A DNA stretch of 64,000 nucleotides from Stanieria cyanosphaera PCC 7437. GTDB taxonomy: Bacteria; Cyanobacteriota; Cyanobacteriia; Cyanobacteriales; Xenococcaceae. The notes beneath the pieces are model-generated. The model worked only from the letters and a program-made list of their open reading frames with translations. It had not been told where the DNA came from and did no database searches. The position numbers were made by a program, and so were the translations under genes. Shown here piece after piece: positions 1 to 8,273 of the stretch (the stretch's first letter is position 1; each line of letters starts with the position of its first letter). Location of the stretch: the NCBI RefSeq assembly GCF_000317575.1, contig NC_019749.1:1-64000 (forward strand). Direction: 5' to 3'.

Positions 1-78
1 TTTATTTTTCTCTTAAGAAATCATCCATTACGAGCGAGATAGTATTACTTTAGATGAGATAAAATAACCAATTTTCAG

Positions 79-720
79 ATGAGCCAAATCTTTGCCATTG
101 TCAATCAAAAAGGAGGCGCGGGCAAAACTACTACTGCCGTCCACTTTGCCTATTGGCTCTCTCAACAAGGTACTGTTCTAATGGTCGATGCCGATGCCCA
201 ACAGAGTAGTGCCACTTGGCTTGAAGAATTGAAGTTGCCTTGTGAGATCATCAATGAGCCTGATGAATTGTTTGACCGACTTCCCGAACTTGCCGAGAAT
301 TATGATTTTGTTATTGTCGATGGCCCGGCTAGTTTTAGTGAAACGACGAGAGTTATCTTAACTCGTGCCGATTTAGCCTTAATTCCTTGTAAACCAGCAG
401 GTTTGGATATGCACAGCACCAACCGCGTTATCAGATTGATCAGACAAGCTAAAGATTTACGAGGAGGTTTACCCAAAGCTGCATTGTTTTTGAATCAAGC
501 TAAAAAAGGTACTGTTTTACTTAGAGAAGCTAAAGTTGCTCTATCTAAAACTGGAATCGAATTACTCGATGCAGTTATTTACGATCGCTCTATAATTACG
601 GACGCTCCGAGCCAGGGTCAAGTGGTATGGCAAATGAGCGGAGCTTCGGCAAAAGTCGCAGCAAGTGAATACGATCTACTTTTTCAAGAAACGAGTGAGG
701 TATTAGATGGCAAGAACTAG
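79..720 (+). CDS. parA: ParA-family partition ATPase
   Basis: This 213-aa protein is a deviant Walker-type ATPase that would segregate the plasmid by forming ATP-dependent patches on the nucleoid together with ParB. The signature P-loop KGGAGKTT lies at residues 11-18, with Lys11 the ParA signature lysine. FVIVDGPA near residue 77 is the Walker B-like strand. It has no N-terminal helix-turn-helix, so it is the short (type Ib-like) form and probably does not autoregulate through its own DNA-binding domain. It overlaps the start of parB by 14 bases, so the two genes are translationally coupled. Its position makes it a backbone marker of a plasmid or integrated plasmid. Confidence 0.93.
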   Translation: MSQIFAIVNQKGGAGKTTTAVHFAYWLSQQGTVLMVDADAQQSSATWLEELKLPCEIINEPDELFDRLPELAENYDFVIVDGPASFSETTRVILTRADLALIPCKPAGLDMHSTNRVIRLIRQAKDLRGGLPKAALFLNQAKKGTVLLREAKVALSKTGIELLDAVIYDRSIITDAPSQGQVVWQMSGASAKVAASEYDLLFQETSEVLDGKN

Positions 721-1837
721 AAAATCAGTAGAAGACTTTATCTTCAAAGGTGAAAAAAATGGTGCAGTACAGATAGTCTTTTTAACCGACCTCAAGCTTC
801 CTGCCCTTCAACCACGACAGTATTTTGACGAAGCCAAGTTACAAGAGTTAGCACAAACGATTAAAAATCACGGAGTTTTAGAACCTTTATTAGTGCGCTC
901 TCTACCTCGGCAAAATCAATATGAATTAGTGGCTGGAGGAAGACGCTATCGCGCTGCTGCTCTGGCAGGACTGACTGAAGTACCAGTTATCGTTCTCGAA
1001 CTGAGCGACGAACAAGCTCTAGAAATCGCCATTGTCGAAAACCTCCAACGAGAAGATTTAAACCCAGTCGAGGAAACGGAGGGAATTCTTCATCTTCTAG
1101 CCCAAAGGCTCAAAACCACAGTCACAGAAGTCTCTCCGCTACTCCATCAAATTCAAAAACAGTTAAGAGGAAGGGCAGCCAATAACGTTATTGGCTCGGA
1201 AATAATCGAGCAAATTCAAGCTATTTTCGAGTCTCTAGGACTGATGGAATTAGATTCTTTTATCGGTAATCGCCTACCTCTTCTCAATCTCCCCGAAGAT
1301 GTGTTAGAAGCTCTCAGAAGCGGACAGATCGAATACACTAAAGCTAAAGCGATCGCTACTCTCAAAGATGAAGAACTCAGAAAAGAATTACTCTCTGATG
1401 CGATTACCAACTCCCTCTCCCTGAGTCAGATCAAAGAGAAAGTAAATGCTCTCAAACCAGTCAAGCAGAAAGAAGAATTACAAAACCGCTTCGATGTAAC
1501 CTACAAAATCGCCAAGAAATCAAAACAACTCTGGCAAGACCCAAAAAAGAGAAAGAAACTCGAATCTCTGCTATCTCAGTTAGAACAATTAATTGAATCT
1601 GAAGCTAAAAGTGAGGTAAGCAAAACTAAGGACGAATCAACTTCTGAAACCTCAACAGAAGAATCTAAGGAAGAAACGGGACTGACAGATGGGCAACTAG
1701 CAGAACTTTTGGGTGTCAGCAATCTTTTAATTAGTGATTATCGAGTTAAGGGACAAAAACCTAGAGGACAAGTTTTAGCTAAAGCATTAACCGAACAATG
1801 GGAAGTGAAAGGAGAGGTTTGGGTGCAGAAAAGTTAG
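707..1837 (+). CDS. parB: ParB-family partition DNA-binding protein
   Basis: This 376-aa protein is the centromere-binding partner of ParA. Residues about 22-125 form the ParB/sulfiredoxin fold, with the CTP-binding patch GGRRYRAA at 77-84 and the conserved [10 protein letters not shown] at 111-120. A helix-rich middle carries the central DNA-binding region. The acidic, Ser/Glu-rich linker near 290-325 is followed by a C-terminal helix-turn-helix-like segment ([14 protein letters not shown]). The start overlaps parA by 14 bases. The 3' half of a close relative is found as a fragment at 61054-61547 on the other strand, so part of a second parB has been lost here. A HIP1 octamer lies inside the gene at 1349-1356. 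Confidence 0.9.
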   Translation: MARTRKSVEDFIFKGEKNGAVQIVFLTDLKLPALQPRQYFDEAKLQELAQTIKNHGVLEPLLVRSLPRQNQYELVAGGRRYRAAALAGLTEVPVIVLELSDEQALEIAIVENLQREDLNPVEETEGILHLLAQRLKTTVTEVSPLLHQIQKQLRGRAANNVIGSEIIEQIQAIFESLGLMELDSFIGNRLPLLNLPEDVLEALRSGQIEYTKAKAIATLKDEELRKELLSDAITNSLSLSQIKEKVNALKPVKQKEELQNRFDVTYKIAKKSKQLWQDPKKRKKLESLLSQLEQLIESEAKSEVSKTKDESTSETSTEESKEETGLTDGQLAELLGVSNLLISDYRVKGQKPRGQVLAKALTEQWEVKGEVWVQKS

Positions 1838-1879
1838 AAAGCCACTTGAGAAATTGTTTATTAACGGGATTGAAACAAA

Positions 1880-2224
1880 ATGGAATTTCAAGATATCAGT
1901 TCGATTAAAGGTTATCACGCTCACGTTTACTTCGACGAAGCGACGGTCGAACAAGCCAAAGCTTTGTGTGAAGAAGCGGGTAAATTATTTGGAGTCACTG
2001 TAGGTCGGATGCACCATAGAGCGATCGGCCCTCATCCATGTTGGAGTTGTCAGCTTGCTTTTAATCACGAGCAGCATACAGATTTACTAACTTGGCTAGC
2101 CTTAAACAGAAACGGTCTGACAGTATTGATTCACCCTTTATCTGGAAACGACCTAAAAGACCATACTGATTATGCCTCCTGGATGGGAGAACCACAGGCT
2201 TTGAAACTGAGCGTGCTTGAGTAG
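1880..2224 (+). CDS. DOPA 4,5-dioxygenase-like protein
   Basis: This 114-aa protein matches the small family related to DOPA 4,5-dioxygenase, ferredoxin-fold enzymes that open catechol rings. The family's histidine pattern is visible: YHAHVYF near residue 12, GRMHHRAIGPHPCWSCQ near 47-63, and LIHPLSGND near 88. Length is normal for the bacterial family. It starts 43 bases after parB, and a weak hairpin terminator follows. The natural substrate in cyanobacteria is not known to me, so only the family is asserted. It is an ordinary metabolic passenger on the plasmid backbone. Confidence 0.8.
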   Translation: MEFQDISSIKGYHAHVYFDEATVEQAKALCEEAGKLFGVTVGRMHHRAIGPHPCWSCQLAFNHEQHTDLLTWLALNRNGLTVLIHPLSGNDLKDHTDYASWMGEPQALKLSVLE

Positions 2225-2237
2225 AGCGAACACAAAA

Positions 2238-2263
2238 AAACCTCGGCGCACATACCAAGGTTT
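2238..2263. terminator. Bidirectional hairpin terminator
   Basis: AAACCTCGG and CCAAGGTTT pair with one mismatch around an eight-base loop. A run of A precedes it on the plus strand, which gives a U-tract for transcripts from the minus strand. It lies between the convergent dioxygenase gene and the small membrane-protein gene at 2313-2483. Confidence 0.5.
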
Positions 2264-2312
2264 ATTAGAAGAAATCCAATAACTGTTGACGAGAGATTAA
2301 AAATTAAGCTCG

Positions 2313-2483
2313 TTAGCTGACTGCAAATGAAATTAAAACTACGGCTGTAATGAAGCTAGCAGCAATCGCGGCTTGTTTAAAATAGTTCTTTTGTTCCCAC
2401 ACTGTTGGATATTCTTGATAAGTCACTTTGGGTTCAACAGCGTAGTTATTAAGAGTTCCGTTGTCCAATTGAGTGGTGTACAT
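2313..2483 (-). CDS. Psb34/Ssl1498-like light-harvesting-like small protein
   Basis: A 56-aa reading frame begins MYTTQLDNGTLNNYAVEPK and ends with a single membrane helix (QAAIAASFITAVVLISFAVS). The arrangement of an N-terminal DNGxLNNxA motif, a YQEYPT-like centre and one C-terminal helix matches the cyanobacterial Ssl1498 family; its Synechocystis member is known as Psb34, a small photosystem II assembly-associated protein related to high-light-inducible proteins. AGGAAA lies about ten bases before the ATG. It is probably a thylakoid protein. A copy beside plasmid backbone genes is unusual, because the family is normally chromosomal. Family assignment is by memory of the motif only. Confidence 0.72.
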   Translation of the reverse strand: MYTTQLDNGTLNNYAVEPKVTYQEYPTVWEQKNYFKQAAIAASFITAVVLISFAVS

Positions 2484-2635
2484 AATTGTTTTTCCTATAT
2501 TTTGTTCTTTATGTAAATTAATGTAACAATATTGTTTAGTTTTGTAAAGAACATCTTGACAAATAATTTTATATACTCTCTATAAGAATAGTTAATCGAA
2601 TTAGAGCGAGCGCGCAAATTGCGAACAGATGGTAT

Positions 2636-3412
2636 ATGAACAGATTATTTATAGCAATCTATATCGATCTCGAAAACATACCGTGTAGTAAGTTTCAATT
2701 AAAAGCTTTAATCAAACAATTAGAATTAGAATCCAATGAAGGCAATAATTCTGCTATCAAGCCCGTTTTCTCGATTAAAAAAGCTTACGGTTTATTAGAC
2801 TCTATTAATACCGATTTTAAAAAACAACTTTCAGAACTCGGATTTTACATGATTCATACGATCCGAATTGGTGAAAAGAAAAACCGAGCGGATTTGTTTA
2901 TTAGTATTGACGCTTTCGAGTCTCTATATTTAGATAATCCCAAAATCAATCGCTATATATTTTTAACCAGCGATTCAGATTTTACTGTAATTGGAGAGAA
3001 GCTGAGAACTTATGGCAAAGATGTCTGGCTTGTCTGTAGAAAACAAGATAGAGAGCGAGCGATCTTGTCAAACGCCTTCGATAAATTGCTTTACTTAGAA
3101 GACTATTATGAATCCGAACGAGATGCCTTTCAAAAAACGGATAACATTGACGAACAAGAGAATGATGAACTTGCCAAAAAAGCTTTTCTTGAAGTACTCA
3201 AAACCATCGATCCAGATCGGCTTCCTTGTAATATTTCAGTCATACACGATCGCATGAAATTGTCAGATCCCGGACTCGATATGAGAAATACTAGCTTCAA
3301 AAGCTTTAAAACACTGGTTAATTTTTTCGAGGGACAAAAAACGATTGAAACTCAACCAGGAGAAGCCAATCGACCTTGGTTACTTGTTGCTATTCCTCGG
3401 GCTGATGAATAA
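2636..3412 (+). CDS. NYN-domain ribonuclease with C-terminal LOTUS (OST-HTH) domain
   Basis: This 258-aa protein has an N-terminal NYN (LabA/DUF88, PIN-like) nuclease fold: IYIDLEN with Asp11, RADLFISIDAFE near 98, and the acidic TSDSDF motif near 122. These acidic residues form the metal site in the family. Residues about 180-255 (KAFLEVLKTID ... TSFKSFKTLVNFF) look like an OST-HTH/LOTUS RNA-binding domain. NYN-LOTUS proteins are thought to act on RNA; LabA-type proteins also occur in cyanobacterial clock regulation. The target is unknown here. The gene stands alone on the plus strand, opposite its upstream neighbour. Confidence 0.82.
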   Translation: MNRLFIAIYIDLENIPCSKFQLKALIKQLELESNEGNNSAIKPVFSIKKAYGLLDSINTDFKKQLSELGFYMIHTIRIGEKKNRADLFISIDAFESLYLDNPKINRYIFLTSDSDFTVIGEKLRTYGKDVWLVCRKQDRERAILSNAFDKLLYLEDYYESERDAFQKTDNIDEQENDELAKKAFLEVLKTIDPDRLPCNISVIHDRMKLSDPGLDMRNTSFKSFKTLVNFFEGQKTIETQPGEANRPWLLVAIPRADE

Positions 3413-3497
3413 TTAATTTTAATTCATTACTTTTTTCTTTCTCTCAAAACCTTCAAGATCTCTTCAACTGGTACTTTCTTATTGTTCAGGGACAGTT

Positions 3498-3542
3498 TCA
3501 AAAAATCTCTTAGCGATCAAAATTTCTCTTTTGCTAAACAAA
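3498..3542. repeat. 45-bp dispersed repeat, copy 1
   Basis: This segment matches 50182-50226 at 43 of 45 positions, same orientation. Both copies are preceded within 20 bases by GGGACAGT. In both, one frame reads KKSLSDQNFS followed by AKQ, so they may be relics of the end of a lost gene. The source gene is not recognised. Confidence 0.6.
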
Positions 3543-3614
3543 CACCAAATAATAAACCAATGGCAGAAGAACATTTGCATAGTCAAAGTAAAGACTATAA
3601 AGTGCAAATTAGAA

Positions 3615-4340
3615 TTACTTCTTCTGAGTGACAGGAGTAACTTCAACTTTTCCTGTTTGAGTACGAGTTACTTGCAGAAACATATCTGTCGTTTCCGCTT
3701 CCATCTTGGCAGCTATTTCAGGACAGGGTTTATTAGCATGATAGTTGGGAGCGACTGTTTCAACTTGCTGCCCTTCAACACTGACATTCAAGCGTCCATA
3801 GCGTAAGACAGTAGACATCCAAACCAACTCTTTCATAAATCGTTCAAAGCGTCGAATATAGGCTTCTTTTTCTGTATCGATAATTTTGCCCGACTCATCA
3901 AATAATTTGTTGACACTGCCAAAGTTGAGGTCGTAAAAAGTGGTTACTAAACCCAACTCACGCATTACAGGTAGTAAACTTTGAATTACTCGCGTCCCTC
4001 CAAACGGACTGGCAGAAACTCCACAAATTCCTATAGCCTTATGGATGTACTCTTCTAAATTGGTGTCGAGAACGTGCTTGAGCCAACCAGGGAAGCTGTG
4101 ATTATATTCTGGAACGACGAGAATCAATCCATCTGCTCGTTCGCAAGTAGCAGCAAACTCAGGAGCTTTAATCTCTTGTCCCGCATCATCTATGGGAAAA
4201 TGAAGCTGGCGAATGTCAATAAGTTCGGTTTCTACTCCACTCCACTGACTTACCTGCTCTTCTACAAACAAGGCGACAGGTTCGCTCATCCGACCTTGGC
4301 GAGTCGTGCCGAGAATCACTGGTATAAATAAGTTAGTCAT
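3615..4340 (-). CDS. NADPH-dependent FMN reductase family protein
   Basis: This 241-aa protein is a flavodoxin-fold reductase. GTTRQGRMSEPVA at residues 11-23 is the FMN phosphate-binding loop, and LVVPEYNHSFPGWLKHVLD near 95-113 is the conserved flavin/dimer segment, followed by GICGVSASPFGG. It probably reduces FMN or quinones using NAD(P)H in the cytoplasm. The C-terminal 50 residues (after about 190) are longer than in minimal family members and unassigned. It lies 43 bases downstream of the 377-aa gene on the same strand, so the two might be cotranscribed, though the functions look unrelated. Confidence 0.87.
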   Translation of the reverse strand: MTNLFIPVILGTTRQGRMSEPVALFVEEQVSQWSGVETELIDIRQLHFPIDDAGQEIKAPEFAATCERADGLILVVPEYNHSFPGWLKHVLDTNLEEYIHKAIGICGVSASPFGGTRVIQSLLPVMRELGLVTTFYDLNFGSVNKLFDESGKIIDTEKEAYIRRFERFMKELVWMSTVLRYGRLNVSVEGQQVETVAPNYHANKPCPEIAAKMEAETTDMFLQVTRTQTGKVEVTPVTQKK

Positions 4341-4383
4341 AGATTTTCTTGGTTGACGACAACAGATAAGACGAAGGCGATCG

Positions 4384-5517
4384 CTATTTCTTAACCTCTA
4401 ACAACTCCAAAATTATTCTCACTGGTTGTTTTTCATTATCCATCTTTTCTAATTTTTGCACTAATCGCTTGGGAATATATTTACTCTTTTTATCAATACA
4501 CTCTCCTTCCCTCCACTCCTCATAGTGATACCAGTATTGCTTGTACTCTTTCCCACTGCGTTTGATGGGTTTGCATTCGATATAACCCGTACCGCATCCT
4601 TGTTTGCGCTTTTTATTACTGGGGGGTGTTAATTGTTCCCCCCTATTTATAGAATCTGACTCATTATTTTCATCACCAATTTGTACGTTTCCATCATCTA
4701 AAGTGTCGGACTGTTCCCCCCTACTTATGTCACCTCCCCCCAGTAAAAACAAAATATCTGTAATAGGTTTTTTAGATAATTCAGCGGATCGAACCTTATC
4801 TAGCAATCTAGTCGGAATGTATTTAGACCGCAGTTTTCCAGCCTCATCGCGGTAGCGATAGTAAAACTCTTCGTACTGCTTACCTCTTCTTGTAATAGTG
4901 CGATGGTATATATAGCCAGTTCCATCACCTTTGTTCCGTCTGGTTAAGGTAAGGGAATTTTTACTGGGGGGAGTTACCTTTTTAGTGGAGGGAATTTTAT
5001 TTATCTGTCCACTACTTTTACTTTCAGGAAAATCTGGATAGACCAGCAGCTTGGAAACAGTAATAGTGGAATCATCTTCAGGAATGTAGACAATAAAGCG
5101 ATCGCCTAAATCTTTCTGAATAAATCCCTTAAGTTCGGGTTGTTTGAATTGTTTGATAATGCAGGGAATAGAAAACTTCTTGGTTTGAGTTGATTCTCCT
5201 TTCTTTGATTCCGATTTTTCCCCTCTTTCTCCCCCCAGTAATTGAGGACACGTCTGTCGAACCAAGCTCGACAGCGTGAGCTGTCCGTTTTGAGATGACA
5301 GTTTTTCGGCAAATGATAGAAGTTCTTCTTGGAGTGTTATCGGCAATAGCCAATCGAATCCATCGGAAGAAATACCCGTAGCCGTGAGAGCAGAAAGTGA
5401 AGAGTGGGTCGGAATCGCTCTACCCAAATCGACACGTTCGCATTCAGCCAGAATGTCCGACAGTCCCAGAGTAGTCAAACACAATTCATTTTCCCTAACA
5501 ATTTCTTTTCCTAACAT
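4384..5517 (-). CDS. Plasmid protein with two GTGYI-type repeat domains; short paralogue lacking the Mom-like domain
   Basis: This 377-aa protein has no assigned function. Residues 1-95 are identical to those of the gene at 56971-58752. About 125-175 form a small beta-rich segment (IPCIIKQ ... TVSKLLVYPDF), and two copies of a domain with the pattern GTGYI..R.I.R.GK.Y...YY follow near 205-260 and 310-370. Where the larger paralogue has a Mom-like domain of about 190 residues, this one has a charged linker. Each inter-domain boundary carries a G6/C6 tract in the DNA (ACTGGGGGG). It is followed on the same strand by the reductase and preceded by the replication-type gene, 28 bases away. Confidence 0.6.
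   Translation of the reverse strand: MLGKEIVRENELCLTTLGLSDILAECERVDLGRAIPTHSSLSALTATGISSDGFDWLLPITLQEELLSFAEKLSSQNGQLTLSSLVRQTCPQLLGGERGEKSESKKGESTQTKKFSIPCIIKQFKQPELKGFIQKDLGDRFIVYIPEDDSTITVSKLLVYPDFPESKSSGQINKIPSTKKVTPPSKNSLTLTRRNKGDGTGYIYHRTITRRGKQYEEFYYRYRDEAGKLRSKYIPTRLLDKVRSAELSKKPITDILFLLGGGDISRGEQSDTLDDGNVQIGDENNESDSINRGEQLTPPSNKKRKQGCGTGYIECKPIKRSGKEYKQYWYHYEEWREGECIDKKSKYIPKRLVQKLEKMDNEKQPVRIILELLEVKK
5246..5286. repeat. Family A palindromic element, copy A1 (in-frame)
   Basis: A 41-bp element bounded by GGACA and TGTCC encloses a stem CTGTCGA/TCGACAG. It is read through in frame inside the 377-aa protein, where it encodes about 14 residues around GQLTLSSLVRQTCP. The same element recurs at 6653, 8866 and 57202 with different stem sequences. 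Confidence 0.8.
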
Positions 5518-5545
5518 AGCGATCGCCTCTTCGATAGGAAAATAG

Positions 5546-7333
5546 TTAAATTAGGTTGAGTAAGTCGGGATAGATTGAAGAGATTACACTCCTAATCCTT
5601 TCCCTCTGAGCAGAATTAGCTTGAGAAAAAGCAGCACGAAAATCTGGAAGTAGGATACCAATCAACCCAGAATTAGCAGCAATCTTTCTCGCCTGATGCT
5701 CTAAATAATCCAAAGTGATGAAATCATCAAAACAAAACTCTAAATCTTCATCACGGGGCGCATAAATGCCTGGGGAGACCCCAGGCGACGGCCCCTCCTC
5801 TGCCGTATCCTCTACCGTTACTTCTTCGGCTGGTGGTAAAAGTGGGCAGTTCATTCCAGAAATTAACTTCTCTGATTCGGGCAGCTTCTCTTCAATCCAA
5901 TCTCTTTGATTGGGAGTCAGTTGAGTTACCTTTTGGGCTGATTCAGAAGCTCGTTCGACAGAAACATCAACCCTGTCTACAAACCAAGTCGGAACGGTAG
6001 GAGTTTTACCCTCTCGCTCCATCTGCTCCGATTGTTGCCTCAACGCTTCGATATTGCGCTTAAAGTCTCTCCAATAGAGTTCTGCTCGTTCTCGGTCACT
6101 TAAGATTTTTCCGACTCTAAATAGGGCTTGTTCTCTCGATTCTTGTGGATAGATTAATTTCTCTAGCAAGTACTCGACGAATTTGGGATAGGGTTTACCA
6201 GTACTCGCTTCCCATTCTTGTTTTTCCGAACTACCAATAGGTTTCTCTGCAATCCATTCTTCCCAATAGGTATGAGAGTGTCCCTGACGGACTTCGTTCA
6301 TCACGTGAGCTACCAGAGCGGTAATATTTCTCGCCCTACCTACCCCAGACGCGATCGCAGCAGTTACATCTTTTCTAAATCTTTCACGCTGTTCTGGAGA
6401 ACTCCAAAGAGCAAAGACTTCTTTACGTCTTGACTTAGTACCTTTGGGAGTTTTTTGTGGTTGGGTCGCAGTTGTATTTAGCTCCCGTTCATCTGGCTCA
6501 GAAGTATCCGTATCCTGACAATTAGTATCTTTGCTCTTAATGTTGATTTTTTCATCAACATCGCGGAAGACTTCTTCTTCTTTTAAGATTTGTTGACCTA
6601 GATCAGTTTCTTCTTCGAGAGTCTTGTTTACTTCATAAGTACCAATTAATGAGGACAAGCCGTCCGAGCCAAGCTCGGACGCTTGATATGTCCGTTCTTC
6701 TTGGTTTTCTTCTTGAATTTCTAATTTATTGTTTTGAGAAATTTTTCCCCCCGCTTGAGAGTGGGGTTTATTTGTAATGTTTTCTATGGAAGTTGTATTT
6801 GTAGTGTTTTTTGCACAGTCAGAATACTTAGTATCAAGAATTTCCTGTTTACTTAGTATTTGGGTTTTTTCAAATACGGGATTTTCAAGGCTAAGAGCTT
6901 CTTCCTGAGATAATTGGTAATTATCAGCCAACTCTTGTAATCTTTCAGTGTTCAAACTGTAATAATAAGTTTGATTTTTAGGATGCCAATAGGGATCGTC
7001 GTGTTTGATTTCGTGATGTTTGGTAAATAGTTTTTCCCGTCTGACAACTCTTAGTTCTACTAATTGGCTCATCAGCTTGCCCATTTGCCAGGGAGTAAGA
7101 GTGGGGAATACTTCAGAGATCCATTCTTTAATCGATTTGTAGATCCATCTCACGCCATCGATAACTTCTCCATAGCCTTTTAGCCCCCAGTAATGAAGCT
7201 GCTGTACGATTGAAGCTTTATTTTTGTCTCCCAGTAAAACGGCTAAAGAGTTAGAAACGGGGATAACATCAAACTTGACGGATAAACCTTCTATTTTGAG
7301 AACTGGAGTGTTAAAGGTAACTTGACGCATCAC
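5546..7333 (-). CDS. Replication initiator-like winged-helix protein (595 aa)
   Basis: Residues about 15-150 resemble the winged-helix domain of phage and plasmid replication proteins: LLGDKNKASIVQQLHYWG, then GVRWIYKSIKEWISEVFPTL, then VVRREKLF. The rest is a long, low-complexity, acidic middle and a helical C-terminal part, so it is much larger than the domain itself. It follows the 144-aa gene with a 4-base ATGA overlap, and the two share the N-terminal domain, so this is a tandem duplication with extension. A role in plasmid replication initiation is inferred from the domain and from proximity to parAB and the 8.3-8.65 kb repeats. The last 82 codons are duplicated at 56696-56942. Family A element A2 is inserted in frame near residue 215. 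Confidence 0.6.
   Translation of the reverse strand: MMRQVTFNTPVLKIEGLSVKFDVIPVSNSLAVLLGDKNKASIVQQLHYWGLKGYGEVIDGVRWIYKSIKEWISEVFPTLTPWQMGKLMSQLVELRVVRREKLFTKHHEIKHDDPYWHPKNQTYYYSLNTERLQELADNYQLSQEEALSLENPVFEKTQILSKQEILDTKYSDCAKNTTNTTSIENITNKPHSQAGGKISQNNKLEIQEENQEERTYQASELGSDGLSSLIGTYEVNKTLEEETDLGQQILKEEEVFRDVDEKINIKSKDTNCQDTDTSEPDERELNTTATQPQKTPKGTKSRRKEVFALWSSPEQRERFRKDVTAAIASGVGRARNITALVAHVMNEVRQGHSHTYWEEWIAEKPIGSSEKQEWEASTGKPYPKFVEYLLEKLIYPQESREQALFRVGKILSDRERAELYWRDFKRNIEALRQQSEQMEREGKTPTVPTWFVDRVDVSVERASESAQKVTQLTPNQRDWIEEKLPESEKLISGMNCPLLPPAEEVTVEDTAEEGPSPGVSPGIYAPRDEDLEFCFDDFITLDYLEHQARKIAANSGLIGILLPDFRAAFSQANSAQRERIRSVISSIYPDLLNLI
6653..6693. repeat. Family A palindromic element, copy A2 (in-frame)
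   Basis: The 41-bp element GGACA...TGTCC has the inner stem GTCCGAGC/GCTCGGAC. It lies inside the 595-aa protein without breaking the frame, encoding the segment that reads TYQASELGSDGLSS. Confidence 0.8.
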
Positions 7334-7764
7334 TCTTCACCTCCAGCATTGTTTGAATTTGAAATCGCTCTTCTTGCTAATTCAGATAATTTTTCGTAAT
7401 CAAGTCGGTAGTAGTACGTTCGGTTTTTCGGTGAATAATTGTGACCGTGATGTTCTTTATAGAGATGTTTGCGCTCTAATACTCCCTTGTCTACCAGAGA
7501 TGCCAAATAAGAACGCATTTTCCAATCAGAAGCTGTAGGGACGACTTCGGTAATCCAATCTTTAATCGATTTATCAAACCAAAATTTTTTGTCGATTTCG
7601 ATTCCTCGACCATCTAGTGTCCAAGAATGTATTTGCTGGACGATAATAGCTTCTTCGTAACTTCCTAAAAGTGCCACTAGAGAATTGGAAACAGTTACAA
7701 TGTCGAATTTGGTTTCTCGTCCCTCAACTCGTAAAATGCGATCGTGCGTGGAGATGGTATTCAT
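7330..7764 (-). CDS. Small replication-type winged-helix protein (144 aa)
   Basis: The whole protein corresponds to the N-terminal domain of the 595-aa protein that follows it: SNSLVALLGSYEEAIIVQQIHSW, KKFWFDKSIKDWITEVVP, RSYLASLVDKGVLERKHLY, then a Tyr-rich end (RTYYYRLDYEKLSEL). This is the pattern of winged-helix replication or DnaD-like proteins of phages and plasmids. The stop overlaps the next start in ATGA. AGGAGA lies just upstream of the ATG. It may bind the same DNA sites as its larger neighbour, or serve as a regulator of it; that is inference. Confidence 0.6.
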   Translation of the reverse strand: MNTISTHDRILRVEGRETKFDIVTVSNSLVALLGSYEEAIIVQQIHSWTLDGRGIEIDKKFWFDKSIKDWITEVVPTASDWKMRSYLASLVDKGVLERKHLYKEHHGHNYSPKNRTYYYRLDYEKLSELARRAISNSNNAGGEE

Positions 7765-7947
7765 TTTTCATCTCCTTTAACAATAATTTTATTTGCAACC
7801 TGAAAATTAGCTATAGCAGGGTTTTTGTCTATTTTAGAAGCGAGGTTTGAAAAAAATTTATCAATTTTTACCCAAAAAAATTTCTTTTCAGTCTTAGTTT
7901 GTGTCATAATTCTGGTGTGGGTTCAACCACAGAAAATTTATATAAAA

Positions 7948-7988
7948 AACCGCTCCACCTATTTCGATAGAGAAGGCGGTTGGTTTTT
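7948..7988. terminator. Hairpin terminator upstream of the replication genes
   Basis: AACCGC and GCGGTT pair around a 22-base loop, flanked by a run of A on the left and GGTTTTT on the right. It could stop transcripts in both directions, insulating the replication genes. Confidence 0.45.
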
Positions 7989-8273
7989 AAGAAAGCAGTT
8001 GTCATAACCGTCGGAAAGTCAGGCAACTGTTTCTGCTTTTCTATAGAGAAATTGTAAAACGATTGTGGTACTTATCCGCTTTTTGATCGCAACATTTTAA
8101 GATTGTTTAGATTTTTTCCCAATCAAGGGTATTTGAATAATAGTTAACCCATCGTTACTCGGACGCATTAGTAAGATTTTATGTAGAATTTATAACCTTG
8201 TAACATCTCTTTACAACAATGAAGATTATATTGGGGGCGGTCGATGAATGAAATTGATTGTAGTCGGGCGCGT

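Noticed and set aside
1856-1877. Sequence ending ACGGGATTGAAAC, like the end of a cyanobacterial CRISPR repeat
   Set aside because: It occurs once only, with no second copy or spacer structure nearby, so there is no array.
3531-3806. A 91-aa frame on the plus strand
   Set aside because: It overlaps the reductase gene and the 45-bp repeat, and its sequence is a shadow of the minus strand.
7825-8007. A 60-aa frame on the plus strand
   Set aside because: It runs through the terminator hairpin and has no family likeness or ribosome site.
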